A stretch of DNA of 25,915 nt from a virus: IMG/VR virus record IMGVR_UViG_3300033141_001232, positions 1-25,915 of that record; one strand, given 5' to 3'. A program made the position numbers and the translations under genes. Within the stretch, counting starts at the first letter, position 1, and each line of letters opens with the position of its first letter. Shown here piece after piece: positions 1 through 6,334 of the stretch. The notes beneath the pieces are model-generated. The model ran no database searches. It was not told the origin of the DNA and worked only from the letters and a program-made list of their open reading frames with translations.

Positions 1-954
1 AAGAATTTCAAAGGTCAAATAAAAACACAAATAACATCTTTTGTAAAGAAAATACCGTTTAGATATTTGACAACTGCTACACCCTCTCCTAATGATTTTA
101 TAGAACTAGGTACGAGTTCAGAGGCTTTAGGATACATGGGTTATATGGATATGCTAGGTAAGTTTTTTAAAAATAATCAAAATACTGCTGATAGTAGTGC
201 TAAGAATATTGGAGAGAAATTTTATCTAAAGCCTCATGCTGAAAGAGGTTTTTTTCAATGGGTTAATAGTTGGAGTATGATGATAAAAAAGCCCTCAGAT
301 ATAGGGTTCTCAGATGAGAGATATAAACTACCAAAGCTTATTACAAATACTCATATAGTTAATAATGATTCTCTTTTAGGTTCAGATGGTCAATATAGTT
401 TATTTACTATTGAAGCTAGAACTATGAGTGAAATAAGAAACGAGCAAAAGCAAACTGAATATGAAAGATGTGTTAAAGCGGTTGAATTAGCAAAAGATAA
501 GGTATCGGTTTATTGGTGTAATACCAACAATGAAAGCAAGATTTTAAAGAGCCTCGATAGTGAAGCGGTTGAGATAATAGGTAGTCAAACGATAGAACAA
601 AAAGAGACTATTTTAAAAGATTTTGCGGATGGTAAAATCAAAAGGCTTATCACTAAAGCTAAAATAACTGGAATGGGTTTAAACTGGCAGCACTGCAATC
701 ACTCTGTGTTTTTTCCTACTTGGAGTTATGAACAATATTATCAAGCCATAAGAAGATTTTGGCGGTTTGGTCAAACTAATGAAGTGGTTATTGACTTAGT
801 AATTTCAGAGGGTCAAACTAGAGTAATGGAAGCATTAAAACAAAAGACTCAAAAGGCAAAAGATTTATATGAGAATTTAGTTAAGAATGTGAATGAAGTG
901 TATCAAGAAGATATTAAAAAAGATAAGCAGCTGCTTATAAAACCAAAGTTTTAA
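1..954 (+). CDS. SNF2/DEAD-like phage helicase, C-terminal part (5' end outside window)
   Basis: The frame is open to base 1, so the gene begins left of the window; the first internal start-like codon is a TTG at 67, which falls inside a conserved motif and is not the real start. The visible 317 residues hold the second half of a superfamily 2 helicase. Motif III is the TTATPSPND stretch (residues about 24-32 from the edge). Motif V is LITKAKITGMGLNW, and motif VI is the QAIRRFWRFGQ box with its arginine finger and GQ, typical of SNF2-like enzymes. It should couple ATP hydrolysis to DNA translocation, probably in phage replication or recombination. Walker A and DEAD/H motifs must lie upstream. 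It is followed after 10 bases by a methyltransferase on the same strand, consistent with one early operon. The helicase assignment is firm; the exact role is inferred. Confidence 0.85.
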   Translation, partial: KNFKGQIKTQITSFVKKIPFRYLTTATPSPNDFIELGTSSEALGYMGYMDMLGKFFKNNQNTADSSAKNIGEKFYLKPHAERGFFQWVNSWSMMIKKPSDIGFSDERYKLPKLITNTHIVNNDSLLGSDGQYSLFTIEARTMSEIRNEQKQTEYERCVKAVELAKDKVSVYWCNTNNESKILKSLDSEAVEIIGSQTIEQKETILKDFADGKIKRLITKAKITGMGLNWQHCNHSVFFPTWSYEQYYQAIRRFWRFGQTNEVVIDLVISEGQTRVMEALKQKTQKAKDLYENLVKNVNEVYQEDIKKDKQLLIKPKF

Positions 955-964
955 GGATAAGAAA

Positions 965-1987
965 ATGGAAAATGTAGAAGTAAAAAATCAAGTAGTAACA
1001 GATAGATATGCGATTTACAATGATGATAATATGAAAGTGTTACCAACTTTAGAAGATGAGAGTATTGATTTAGCAGTTTATAGTCCTCCATTCGCAGGAT
1101 TATATAATTACAGTTCAGACCCTAGAGATATGAGTAACTGTGATACTAAAGAGCAGTTTTTAGAGCAGTATGAGTTTATGGTTAAGGAAATGGCTAGAGT
1201 GACTAAAAAAGGTCGTATTAATGCTGTTCACTGTACAGATGTATTTGATAATACTAGCCGTTTATGGGATTTTCCTCACGAAGTAATTAAGATACATGAG
1301 AAATATGGCTTTGAGTATCGTAACCGTATTACAATATGGAAAGAGCCATTAAAAGTTAGAATGAGAACTATGGTACAGTCTTTAATGCATAAATTCATAG
1401 TAGAAGATAGCACAAAATGTTTTACTGCTATGCCCGATTATGTTTTAGTATTCACGAAAAAAGGAGATAACGAAGTTCCAGTTACTCATCCATTTGGAAT
1501 AGAGCATTATGCAGGAGAAATTCCAATACTTCCAAATATTCTAAGAGCTTGGAATAATGCGAATAACACTGATTTTAATGAATCTCAACTATGGAAACAC
1601 TTAAACTATATAAATAAAGATGATGAGATTACAAAGCTAAATCATTATATTTGGCAGCGATATGCTTCAAGTGTTTGGGATGATATTAGAATTGATAATG
1701 TACTCCCGTTTAGAGATAGCAGAGAAGAGGATGATGAGAAGCATGTACACCCACTTCAATTAGATGTTATTGATAGGATAGTGGAATTGTATAGCAATCC
1801 TGATGAAGTTGTTTTAACTCCTTTTATGGGTGTTGGTAGTGAAGTTTTTAGTCCTGTCTCAATGGGTCGCAAAGCAATAGGAATTGAATTAAAAGATAGT
1901 TATTTCAAACAAGCTACTATTAATTTGCAACACACAAAAGAAAGATTTGAAAAAAGAGCTGAACAAAAAGGCTTATTTGATGAATAA
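965..1987 (+). CDS. Beta-class DNA amino-methyltransferase (N4-cytosine or N6-adenine)
   Basis: 340 aa, ATG preceded by an AAGGATAAG ribosome site. The catalytic motif IV is SPPF at residues 40-43, near the N-terminus. The AdoMet-binding motif I is FMGVGS at about 287-292, near the C-terminus, followed by GIELKDSYF. The order motif IV, target-recognition region, motif I defines the beta class. A serine in the first position of motif IV is commoner in N4-cytosine enzymes, whereas D/NPPY is usual for N6-adenine, so m4C is somewhat more likely; this is inference. No restriction endonuclease gene is next to it, so it is probably a solitary phage enzyme that protects the phage genome from host restriction or marks it for regulation. 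Its stop overlaps the next small ORF by 8 bases. Confidence 0.9.
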   Translation: MENVEVKNQVVTDRYAIYNDDNMKVLPTLEDESIDLAVYSPPFAGLYNYSSDPRDMSNCDTKEQFLEQYEFMVKEMARVTKKGRINAVHCTDVFDNTSRLWDFPHEVIKIHEKYGFEYRNRITIWKEPLKVRMRTMVQSLMHKFIVEDSTKCFTAMPDYVLVFTKKGDNEVPVTHPFGIEHYAGEIPILPNILRAWNNANNTDFNESQLWKHLNYINKDDEITKLNHYIWQRYASSVWDDIRIDNVLPFRDSREEDDEKHVHPLQLDVIDRIVELYSNPDEVVLTPFMGVGSEVFSPVSMGRKAIGIELKDSYFKQATINLQHTKERFEKRAEQKGLFDE

Positions 1988-2150
1988 ACTAAACTCAATT
2001 CAAAAAGATAGAATTAAAAACATTCTCAAAAATGCCAGAATCATGAACGATGAAGATTTAGAAGCACTTAGGTGTAATATCTCTTCATCTGATGGAAATA
2101 TGCAAGTAAAAGAAGTTTATATTAGAGGGTATCGAATCTATAATGAATAA
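1980..2150 (+). CDS. Small unknown protein (56 aa), coupled to the methyltransferase
   Basis: The ATG at 1980 lies inside the end of the methyltransferase gene, with an 8-base overlap reading ATGAATAA, and an AAAAAGG purine stretch sits just upstream. A TTG at 1947 in the same frame is open but would overlap the methyltransferase more deeply without a good ribosome site, so the ATG is preferred. The product is charged and hydrophilic (begins MNKLNSIQKDR; contains NDEDLEAL), with no membrane segment or motif I recognise. The arrangement suggests translational coupling within the early operon. Confidence 0.5.
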   Translation: MNKLNSIQKDRIKNILKNARIMNDEDLEALRCNISSSDGNMQVKEVYIRGYRIYNE

Positions 2151-2214
2151 AGAACAGCTTGCTAATATCGCTATTATTTGTGAGCCTGAATTAAAACTAG
2201 GAGAATCATCATGA
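2143..2214 (+). CDS. Possible 23-aa coupled micro-ORF
   Basis: A 23-codon ORF (begins MNKEQL, ends GESS) starts in another ATGAATAA overlap with the preceding stop. It ends in ATGA, sharing bases with the start of the following gene at 2211. Tight overlap at both ends suggests it is translated, either as a small protein or only to pass ribosomes on to the next gene. The latter has its own AGGAG, lying within this ORF. No homology can be judged from so short a sequence; it may not make a stable product. Confidence 0.3.
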   Translation: MNKEQLANIAIICEPELKLGESS

Positions 2215-2633
2215 CTGTAAACAGATTAATATTAATGGATCATAGTGTATCCGATTTAGATTCGTCGGCTTTGATTAAAAAAGCTAATCAGTATAAAGGT
2301 GTAAAAATTTTTGATAAAATGTGTACAAGCGTAAGAGGTCATTTAATAGCTATGCCACATTTCAATATAAACGAGATGATTAATTCTCAAAAAATATTTA
2401 ATGGTATCGTGAGAGCTATTAATTTACCTCGCAATATTGAATATTTGAAAATGCTTGAACGTGTACGGGATAGATTGATTATTGAAGAATTGGCAAGTGA
2501 TGTAAATCCTATGAAATTTGATGATATCGAAACTATCTATAAGGATATGAATGATAATTATCCTTTGAAAAATAGAAAGCTTAGTGGTGTTATTGATGAT
2601 TTAAGTCATGGGTATATTGCTATCAGATTTTAA
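2211..2633 (+). CDS. Hypothetical early phage protein (140 aa)
   Basis: The ATG at 2211 has an AGGAG ribosome site 7-8 bases upstream. I do not recognise the product. It looks soluble, mixed alpha/beta, with no signal peptide or membrane segment. The middle carries a basic helical stretch (LKMLERVRDRLIIEEL) and the C-terminus is an acidic and glycine-containing strand region. It sits 9 bases upstream of the VRR-NUC nuclease in the same operon, so a part in DNA processing or in countering host restriction is possible but not shown. Confidence 0.7.
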   Translation: MTVNRLILMDHSVSDLDSSALIKKANQYKGVKIFDKMCTSVRGHLIAMPHFNINEMINSQKIFNGIVRAINLPRNIEYLKMLERVRDRLIIEELASDVNPMKFDDIETIYKDMNDNYPLKNRKLSGVIDDLSHGYIAIRF

Positions 2634-2642
2634 GGATTATAT

Positions 2643-3080
2643 ATGTTTTTTAAAAAGAAGAAACAATCTATGACATCTCAACAATATAGAGAGTTAGCAT
2701 ATAGCCAAATGAGTGAATCACAACATCAAGAACAGTTTATATATTATTTAGATAAACATGGAATTCATTATGAAGTTTCAATAAGTGGTGTATATTTTCC
2801 AAATCCTCATAAGAAATATAGTAATGCGTGGGCTATCCAAAACAGAGCTAATTTAACTGAAATTGGTAAGCTCAAAAAGCAAGGATGGAATAAAGGACAA
2901 TCGGATATTAAAATTTATTTAAAATCTATCGAATTGCAAATTGAACTTAAAAAGATAGGTGGTACTGCTTCAAAAGAGCAGCTTAAAACTCAAAAGATTA
3001 TTAATAAGACTAAATATGCTAGGTATGTTATTGTTGAGGGTTATATGGCTTGTATTGAGTTGGTTGAGAAGTATTTATAA
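2643..3080 (+). CDS. VRR-NUC domain nuclease
   Basis: 145 aa. The PD-(D/E)xK-type VRR-NUC signature is visible: an early HQEQF (E30), then KKQGWNKGQSDI with Asp88, then IELKK with Glu101 and Lys103, then a conserved Gln113 after the KIGGTASKEQ loop. A short basic N-terminal tail precedes the domain. Stand-alone VRR-NUC proteins of this size are common in tailed phages and are thought to act on branched or flap DNA in replication and recombination. Here it lies between two unrelated DNA methyltransferases, 9 bases upstream of the second one. Metal-dependent endonuclease activity is the family expectation; the substrate is inferred. Confidence 0.82.
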   Translation: MFFKKKKQSMTSQQYRELAYSQMSESQHQEQFIYYLDKHGIHYEVSISGVYFPNPHKKYSNAWAIQNRANLTEIGKLKKQGWNKGQSDIKIYLKSIELQIELKKIGGTASKEQLKTQKIINKTKYARYVIVEGYMACIELVEKYL

Positions 3081-3089
3081 AGGATATAT

Positions 3090-4130
3090 ATGTTTACTTA
3101 CAAATGGAATTTAAAAGATTTAGATAATGTGCCAAAAAATGGTTTTACAGTCTTTAGTTGCTTTGCCGGAGGTGGTGGAAGTTCACAGGGTTACAAAATG
3201 GCTGGATATGATGTAATCGGTTGCAATGAAATAGACCCTCGACAAATGGAAATATATAAACATAATCTTAAACCTAAACATAGCTACTTAATGGATATAA
3301 GAGAGTTTAGAGAGCTTGATGATTTACCAAAAGAGCTTTATGAGCTGGATATTTTAGATGCTTCATTTCCATGTAGTTTGTTTTCAACTATTAACCCTAA
3401 ATCTGATGATAAAAAAGGTAAAAAGGTCAAATTTAGAGAGGGTCAATCAAGTCAAGTTTTAGATGATTTAGCATTTGAAACAATCAAGTTAGTTGATAAA
3501 ATAAAACCTAAAATTTGTGTATTTGAGAATGTAAAAGGTTTACTGCAAGAAAAAAACAAATGGTATGTAGAACAAATTTACTCACAGTTTGAAAGTATTG
3601 GCTATAAAATAGTTCATCATTTAATAGATTGTGCCGACTTAGGAGTACCGCAGCACAGAAATAGAGTTTTTTTCTTTGCAATTCGTGATGATATAGAAGT
3701 TCCTACAAATGATTTGTTTGGAGTTGAACCGTACCTGGACATATCAATAAAATTAAAACATATTCCATTTAAAGATATTGAGAGTTTTGGAGAAAAACCG
3801 CTTTTTGATCATCCGGCACCGAGTTGTTTAGAGGGCTGGACCAGTGCATTACCTGGTGCAAAACTATATGATGATAAAAAGTTTGATACCTATAAAATAA
3901 ATCCAAATGAAACACTAAAAACATTGACAGCTAGTATTTCAAAAGGACGAAGCGGAGCACTACATTATAAAGATTTTAGACTACTTACCATGAGTGAAGT
4001 TTTTAAAGCGTTTTCATTTCCTTTAGACTATGAATGTGAAGACCCTTATTATACTTGCGGAATGAGTGTACCACCACTTGCAATGTATAGAATATCAAAA
4101 GAGATTGAGAAACAATGGTTAAAAGTGTAG
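3090..4130 (+). CDS. C5-cytosine DNA methyltransferase
   Basis: 346 aa. All main C5-MTase motifs appear in order. Motif I is FSCFAGGGGSSQG at about 22-34 (AdoMet loop). Motif IV is FPCSLFS with catalytic Cys95. Motif VI is the FENVKGL box. Motif VIII is GVPQHRNRVFFFAI (QxRxR type). A target-recognition region of roughly 90 residues follows, then motif IX (RLLTMSEVFKAFSFP) and motif X (GMSVPPLAMYRISKEI). The usual PCQ of motif IV is PCS here, a minor variation. Without a dedicated endonuclease beside it, an anti-restriction or solitary role is likely. It is the last gene before a hairpin-rich non-coding stretch, so it probably ends the first early operon. Confidence 0.93.
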   Translation: MFTYKWNLKDLDNVPKNGFTVFSCFAGGGGSSQGYKMAGYDVIGCNEIDPRQMEIYKHNLKPKHSYLMDIREFRELDDLPKELYELDILDASFPCSLFSTINPKSDDKKGKKVKFREGQSSQVLDDLAFETIKLVDKIKPKICVFENVKGLLQEKNKWYVEQIYSQFESIGYKIVHHLIDCADLGVPQHRNRVFFFAIRDDIEVPTNDLFGVEPYLDISIKLKHIPFKDIESFGEKPLFDHPAPSCLEGWTSALPGAKLYDDKKFDTYKINPNETLKTLTASISKGRSGALHYKDFRLLTMSEVFKAFSFPLDYECEDPYYTCGMSVPPLAMYRISKEIEKQWLKV

Positions 4131-4147
4131 GAATCTTATTTTAGATA

Positions 4148-4178
4148 AAACCCTTAGCGAGATTAAGTCTAAGGGTTT
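4148..4178 (+). terminator. 10-bp hairpin after the C5-methyltransferase gene, possible terminator
   Basis: AAACCCTTAG (4148-4157) pairs perfectly with CTAAGGGTTT (4169-4178) around an 11-base loop, 17 bases after the methyltransferase stop. The 3' side is followed only by TTT then AAGGAG, so the U-tract is poor. It could terminate weakly or stabilise the 3' end of the upstream mRNA. The AAGGAG just after it precedes an 8-codon ORF (ATG at 4190), which may be chance. Confidence 0.4.
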
Positions 4179-4192
4179 AAGGAGTGTATATG

Positions 4193-4244
4193 TTCATTTC
4201 TTTTGGGGAAAAATGAAAGTAAGTAGTCATTCAAGGTGCTGAAT
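4193..4244 (+). repeat. Two small inverted repeats in the non-coding stretch
   Basis: TTCATTT (4193-4199) pairs with AAATGAA (4211-4217), and ATTCA (4229-4233) pairs with TGAAT (4240-4244). Each is weak alone. They lie between the hairpin at 4148 and the long structure at 4270, so nearly the whole non-coding stretch can fold locally. Only micro-ORFs of 8-9 codons are present here. Confidence 0.4.
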
Positions 4245-4269
4245 CTTGGTGACTTTGTATTGTATCGTA

Positions 4270-4382
4270 ATTATCACTAACTAAGGCTACTTCACTTAAA
4301 AAGGAGTCTCTTAAGTAAATTAATTATCCTCTCACTAATAGTGGTGATGAAAATATTTTAAGTAGCTTTAGTTAGTCGTAAT
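4270..4382 (+). ncRNA. Long-stem, three-way-junction-like structured element upstream of the MazG-like gene
   Basis: Bases 4276-4292 pair with 4360-4376 over 17 consecutive pairs (one G-U). After one C-C mismatch the helix continues for five more pairs (4270-4274 with 4378-4382). Inside are two short hairpins: ACTTAA (4294-4299) with TTAAGT (4311-4316), and CACT (4333-4336) with AGTG (4340-4343). The loop of the first carries AAAAGGAG (4299-4306), a copy of the ribosome site that serves the next gene (4396-4403). No ORF fits. It could be a structured 5' leader, a small RNA, a replication-related structure or a tiny element with terminal inverted repeats; these cannot be told apart from sequence alone. 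Confidence 0.5.
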
Positions 4383-4408
4383 GGCTATATTATTTAAAAG
4401 GAGATGTT

Positions 4409-4705
4409 GTGAAGATTAACGAGCATATACTAAAAAAGATTACTGAAGAGTGTTCTGAGGTTATCAAAGAGATATCTAAAGCTGAATTATTCGGAATGGA
4501 AGATTGCGAACCGGGTCAAGAATTATCCAATAAAGAGAAAATTCAAGATGAGCTTGCTGATTTACTTGGAGCTATTGAGTTGGTTTGTGAACATGGCATT
4601 TTAAATGATAGAGAGATATTTAACAGAGAAAAAGTTGAGGCAAAAAAAGCTAAGATTTTAAAATGGCTTAAATATTCTCAGGATAAAGGTATTACAGATG
4701 TCTGA
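4409..4705 (+). CDS. MazG-like nucleotide pyrophosphohydrolase
   Basis: 98 aa. The start is GTG at 4409, chosen because an AAAAGGAG ribosome site ends 5 bases upstream; the nearby ATG at 4404 reaches a stop after a few codons. The all-alpha NTP-PPase signature is clear. ITEECSEVIKEI supplies the metal-binding E-x-x-E helix (EECSE, about residues 13-17), and DELADLLGAIEL (about 47-58) supplies the paired E/D ligands. The family hydrolyses (d)NTPs to monophosphates; phage members are thought to adjust nucleotide pools or alarmone levels. Its stop overlaps the ASCH gene start by 8 bases. Function by family is solid; the preferred nucleotide is unknown. Confidence 0.78.
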   Translation: MKINEHILKKITEECSEVIKEISKAELFGMEDCEPGQELSNKEKIQDELADLLGAIELVCEHGILNDREIFNREKVEAKKAKILKWLKYSQDKGITDV

Positions 4706-4987
4706 TTTACATCTAAACCTAAAAGGTGAGTATTTTGATGAGATTGTTGCTGGTACTAAAAAGTTTGAATACCAGTTGAAGAATGATTATTGGACTAAGA
4801 GATTAGTTGGTCGTAGTTATGGTCGAATTCACTTTAAAAAAGGTTATCCTAAAGCTGATGATCTTTCTAAGATACATACTGTTCCATATAGAGGTTATGA
4901 GTGCAGACTATTACACATCCTCATTTTGGAAGTGAACCGGTTGAAGTGTTTGCTATCTATACTGATGATAGTGTAGTTAAATTTTAA
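4698..4987 (+). pseudogene. ASCH-domain protein, frameshifted near its C-terminus
   Basis: The first 69 codons read as a phage ASCH-domain protein: LNLKGEYFDEIVAGTKKFEY, then NDYWTKRL, GRIHFKKGYPK and VPYRGYEC. After codon 69 (about 4904) the frame degenerates and stops at 4976. One frame over, from 4907, the expected ending appears (TITHPHFG, then EPVEVFAIY) and runs to TAA at 4985-4987. Adding one base near 4905-4908 restores a 96-aa protein of normal family length. Either the gene is disrupted or a base is missing from the sequence. ASCH folds resemble the RNA-binding PUA domain and some family members are ribonucleases or bind modified nucleosides; the role in phages is unsettled. It is coupled to the MazG-like gene by an 8-base overlap. 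Confidence 0.75.
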
Positions 4988-4998
4988 AAAGGAAAATT

Positions 4999-5175
4999 AT
5001 GAGTTTCAAAGATAGAGTCGATAAACATCATGAATGCCCTAAATGCAAAAGTCATATAATCTTTATACATAGTGGCGGATGGGATTACGATATAGAGTAT
5101 TGTTCAAATAGAGAATATGACTATGAAGTGGAATATGATACTTCTACTGATATAAATGAGGATAATAATGAGTAA
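4999..5175 (+). CDS. Small CxxC-knuckle protein (58 aa)
   Basis: The ATG at 4999 follows an AAAAAGGAAAA ribosome site. The N-terminus has HHECPKCKSH (about residues 10-19), a CxxC with flanking histidines that could bind zinc, plus a lone Cys35. The second half is very acidic (tyrosine, glutamate and aspartate rich). It ends inside an ATGAGTAA overlap with the next ORF. No family is recognised. Small acidic proteins of this kind are often DNA mimics or inhibitors of host enzymes, but nothing here proves that. Confidence 0.55.
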   Translation: MSFKDRVDKHHECPKCKSHIIFIHSGGWDYDIEYCSNREYDYEVEYDTSTDINEDNNE

Positions 5176-5305
5176 AAATCAAGCAGCAATATTAAAAGCA
5201 TATATAGTTCAAGTGGTATCACACCCGAATCTATCAAACATAGAAAAAATGGAAAAAGTTGAATCTTTTATTGATAAAATAGCTAATGAAAGTAAGCAAT
5301 TATGA
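5168..5305 (+). CDS. Small unknown protein (45 aa)
   Basis: It starts in an 8-base overlap (ATGAGTAA) with the preceding ORF, with GAGGATAA as a plausible ribosome site. The product begins MSKNQAAILKAY and is largely predicted helix with no Cys. Function unknown. Coupling to the upstream gene is the main reason to believe it is translated. Confidence 0.4.
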   Translation: MSKNQAAILKAYIVQVVSHPNLSNIEKMEKVESFIDKIANESKQL

Positions 5306-5327
5306 GTATTTAGAATATTAAATAAAA

Positions 5328-5333
5328 TATAAT
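5328..5333 (+). promoter_or_regulatory. Possible -10 box upstream of the HUH initiator
   Basis: A perfect TATAAT lies in an AT-rich gap after the small ORFs, about 90 bases upstream of the initiator reading frame. No convincing -35 is present. A purely AT inverted repeat (TATTTA 5307-5312 with TAAATA 5319-5324) sits directly upstream. In DNA this AT-rich the match can be chance. Confidence 0.35.
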
Positions 5334-5425
5334 TAAAAGTGGTGAGAGAATCAAGAGGTATGAACTCTTATGGATTGCTCTCAGTGTGTTAAGTCTACCT
5401 GCATGGATTATCTAACGAGGAATAT

Positions 5426-6265
5426 ATTATATCTACTTATCCACAATATAGCAATAATACTCCCTACGATAGACTAAAAAGCATTAAGAAGCGAAACAAT
5501 GCCACTAGATTTGAATACTATCATCTTGCAAATAAATATAAACATCTACAAAAAAACCTCATCACGTTTACATATCTTGATACTGATCCATTTACTAAGC
5601 TCTCCATGATAAATGATATTCGTAACTATTTTAATCGGCTTGTAAAGAATACTAAGAACGATAATATAAAGTTTTTTAGTAATATTGAACTTGGAACTAA
5701 ATCAAAAAATCCTCACTTACATATTCAAGTATGGCATGATAATCAAAAACAGATAGATAATATATATAATAAGGTCATTGAAAGGTTTGGATTGTTTGTT
5801 GAGTTTTGCGATTTAGCTAAACAAAAAAGTGATGTTAAGATTTTTGAATATGTGATTAAAGATTATAGCAAGAGTATGAGTGATGATGAGTTATTGTCAT
5901 TAGATGATAGTAAGCGAGTTTTTAGAGGTGTATTAGAGAAGAAAATTAGATTTTCGAGTCATAGTAAGGGTAGATATACAAAAGCGGTTTATAAGAGCTT
6001 ATATAGAAAGTTTGATTTGAAGAAAAAAGATGTAGATTTGATGCTAGATAATAATGTTATTGATATTCGTGGACATGTTAATAGTAATGTTATTGAGTTT
6101 ATGTATTTAATTATAGAGATAATGCAAGTTTTAAGTCAAATAGATAACAAGAGTAGATTGAGTTGTCAAGTAATCCTTGACAACTTGAATTTAAGAGAAT
6201 TTCAATATCTAATCTTGTTTGAGTGGTGGACTTATGGGAAATATCGAAATAGTGATTTTATTTGA
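5426..6265 (+). CDS. HUH endonuclease / rolling-circle type replication initiator, start uncertain
   Basis: The three HUH-Rep motifs are visible. Motif I is LITFTYLD at 5558-5581. Motif II is HLHIQ, with histidines at 5714-5716 and 5720-5722. Motif III is EYVIKDYSK, with the candidate nicking tyrosine at 5849-5851 and lysines 3 and 7 residues later. Family members nick one strand and stay covalently bound through the tyrosine. The first ATG in frame (5606) lies after motif I, so it cannot be the real start. The frame is open back to a TAA at 5390-5392, and between that stop and 5606 it holds no ATG, GTG or TTG. I place the start at ATT 5426 only because GAGG (5417-5420) lies 5 bases before it. 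The alternative is a start at ATG 5360 (AAGAGG upstream, same frame) interrupted by the TAA. Confidence 0.62.
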   Translation: MISTYPQYSNNTPYDRLKSIKKRNNATRFEYYHLANKYKHLQKNLITFTYLDTDPFTKLSMINDIRNYFNRLVKNTKNDNIKFFSNIELGTKSKNPHLHIQVWHDNQKQIDNIYNKVIERFGLFVEFCDLAKQKSDVKIFEYVIKDYSKSMSDDELLSLDDSKRVFRGVLEKKIRFSSHSKGRYTKAVYKSLYRKFDLKKKDVDLMLDNNVIDIRGHVNSNVIEFMYLIIEIMQVLSQIDNKSRLSCQVILDNLNLREFQYLILFEWWTYGKYRNSDFI

Positions 6266-6303
6266 CTTAGGTCAAAGACTTTAATTTAAATATTTTATAT
6301 AAT
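6261..6303 (+). promoter_or_regulatory. Promoter with Crp/Fnr-like palindrome
   Basis: TTTGAC (6261-6266) and GTCAAA (6271-6276) form a perfect inverted repeat with a 4-base spacer. A TATAAT -10 lies at 6298-6303. If transcription starts near 6310, the palindrome centre is at -41.5, the classical position for Crp/Fnr-family class II activation. The half-site resembles the TTGAT/TTAAC half-sites known for that family. The repeat overlaps the stop of the initiator gene. A phage repressor operator is an equally possible reading. Confidence 0.4.
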
Positions 6304-6334
6304 TAGGCATATCAAAAGAAATAAAGGATTTAAT

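Noticed and set aside
965-4130. A complete type II restriction-modification system
   Set aside because: Two methyltransferases are present, but the only nuclease is a VRR-NUC protein, a phage replication-type family, and no recognition-type endonuclease is seen.
4190-4242. Two micro-ORFs of 8 and 9 codons after AAGGAG
   Set aside because: Too short to support, and they overlap inverted repeats; mentioned only as possible leader peptides.
5370-5477. 35-codon ORF with cysteine-rich start overlapping the initiator frame
   Set aside because: No clear ribosome site and the second half is low-complexity Ile/Leu text; kept only as one option for the missing start of the HUH gene.
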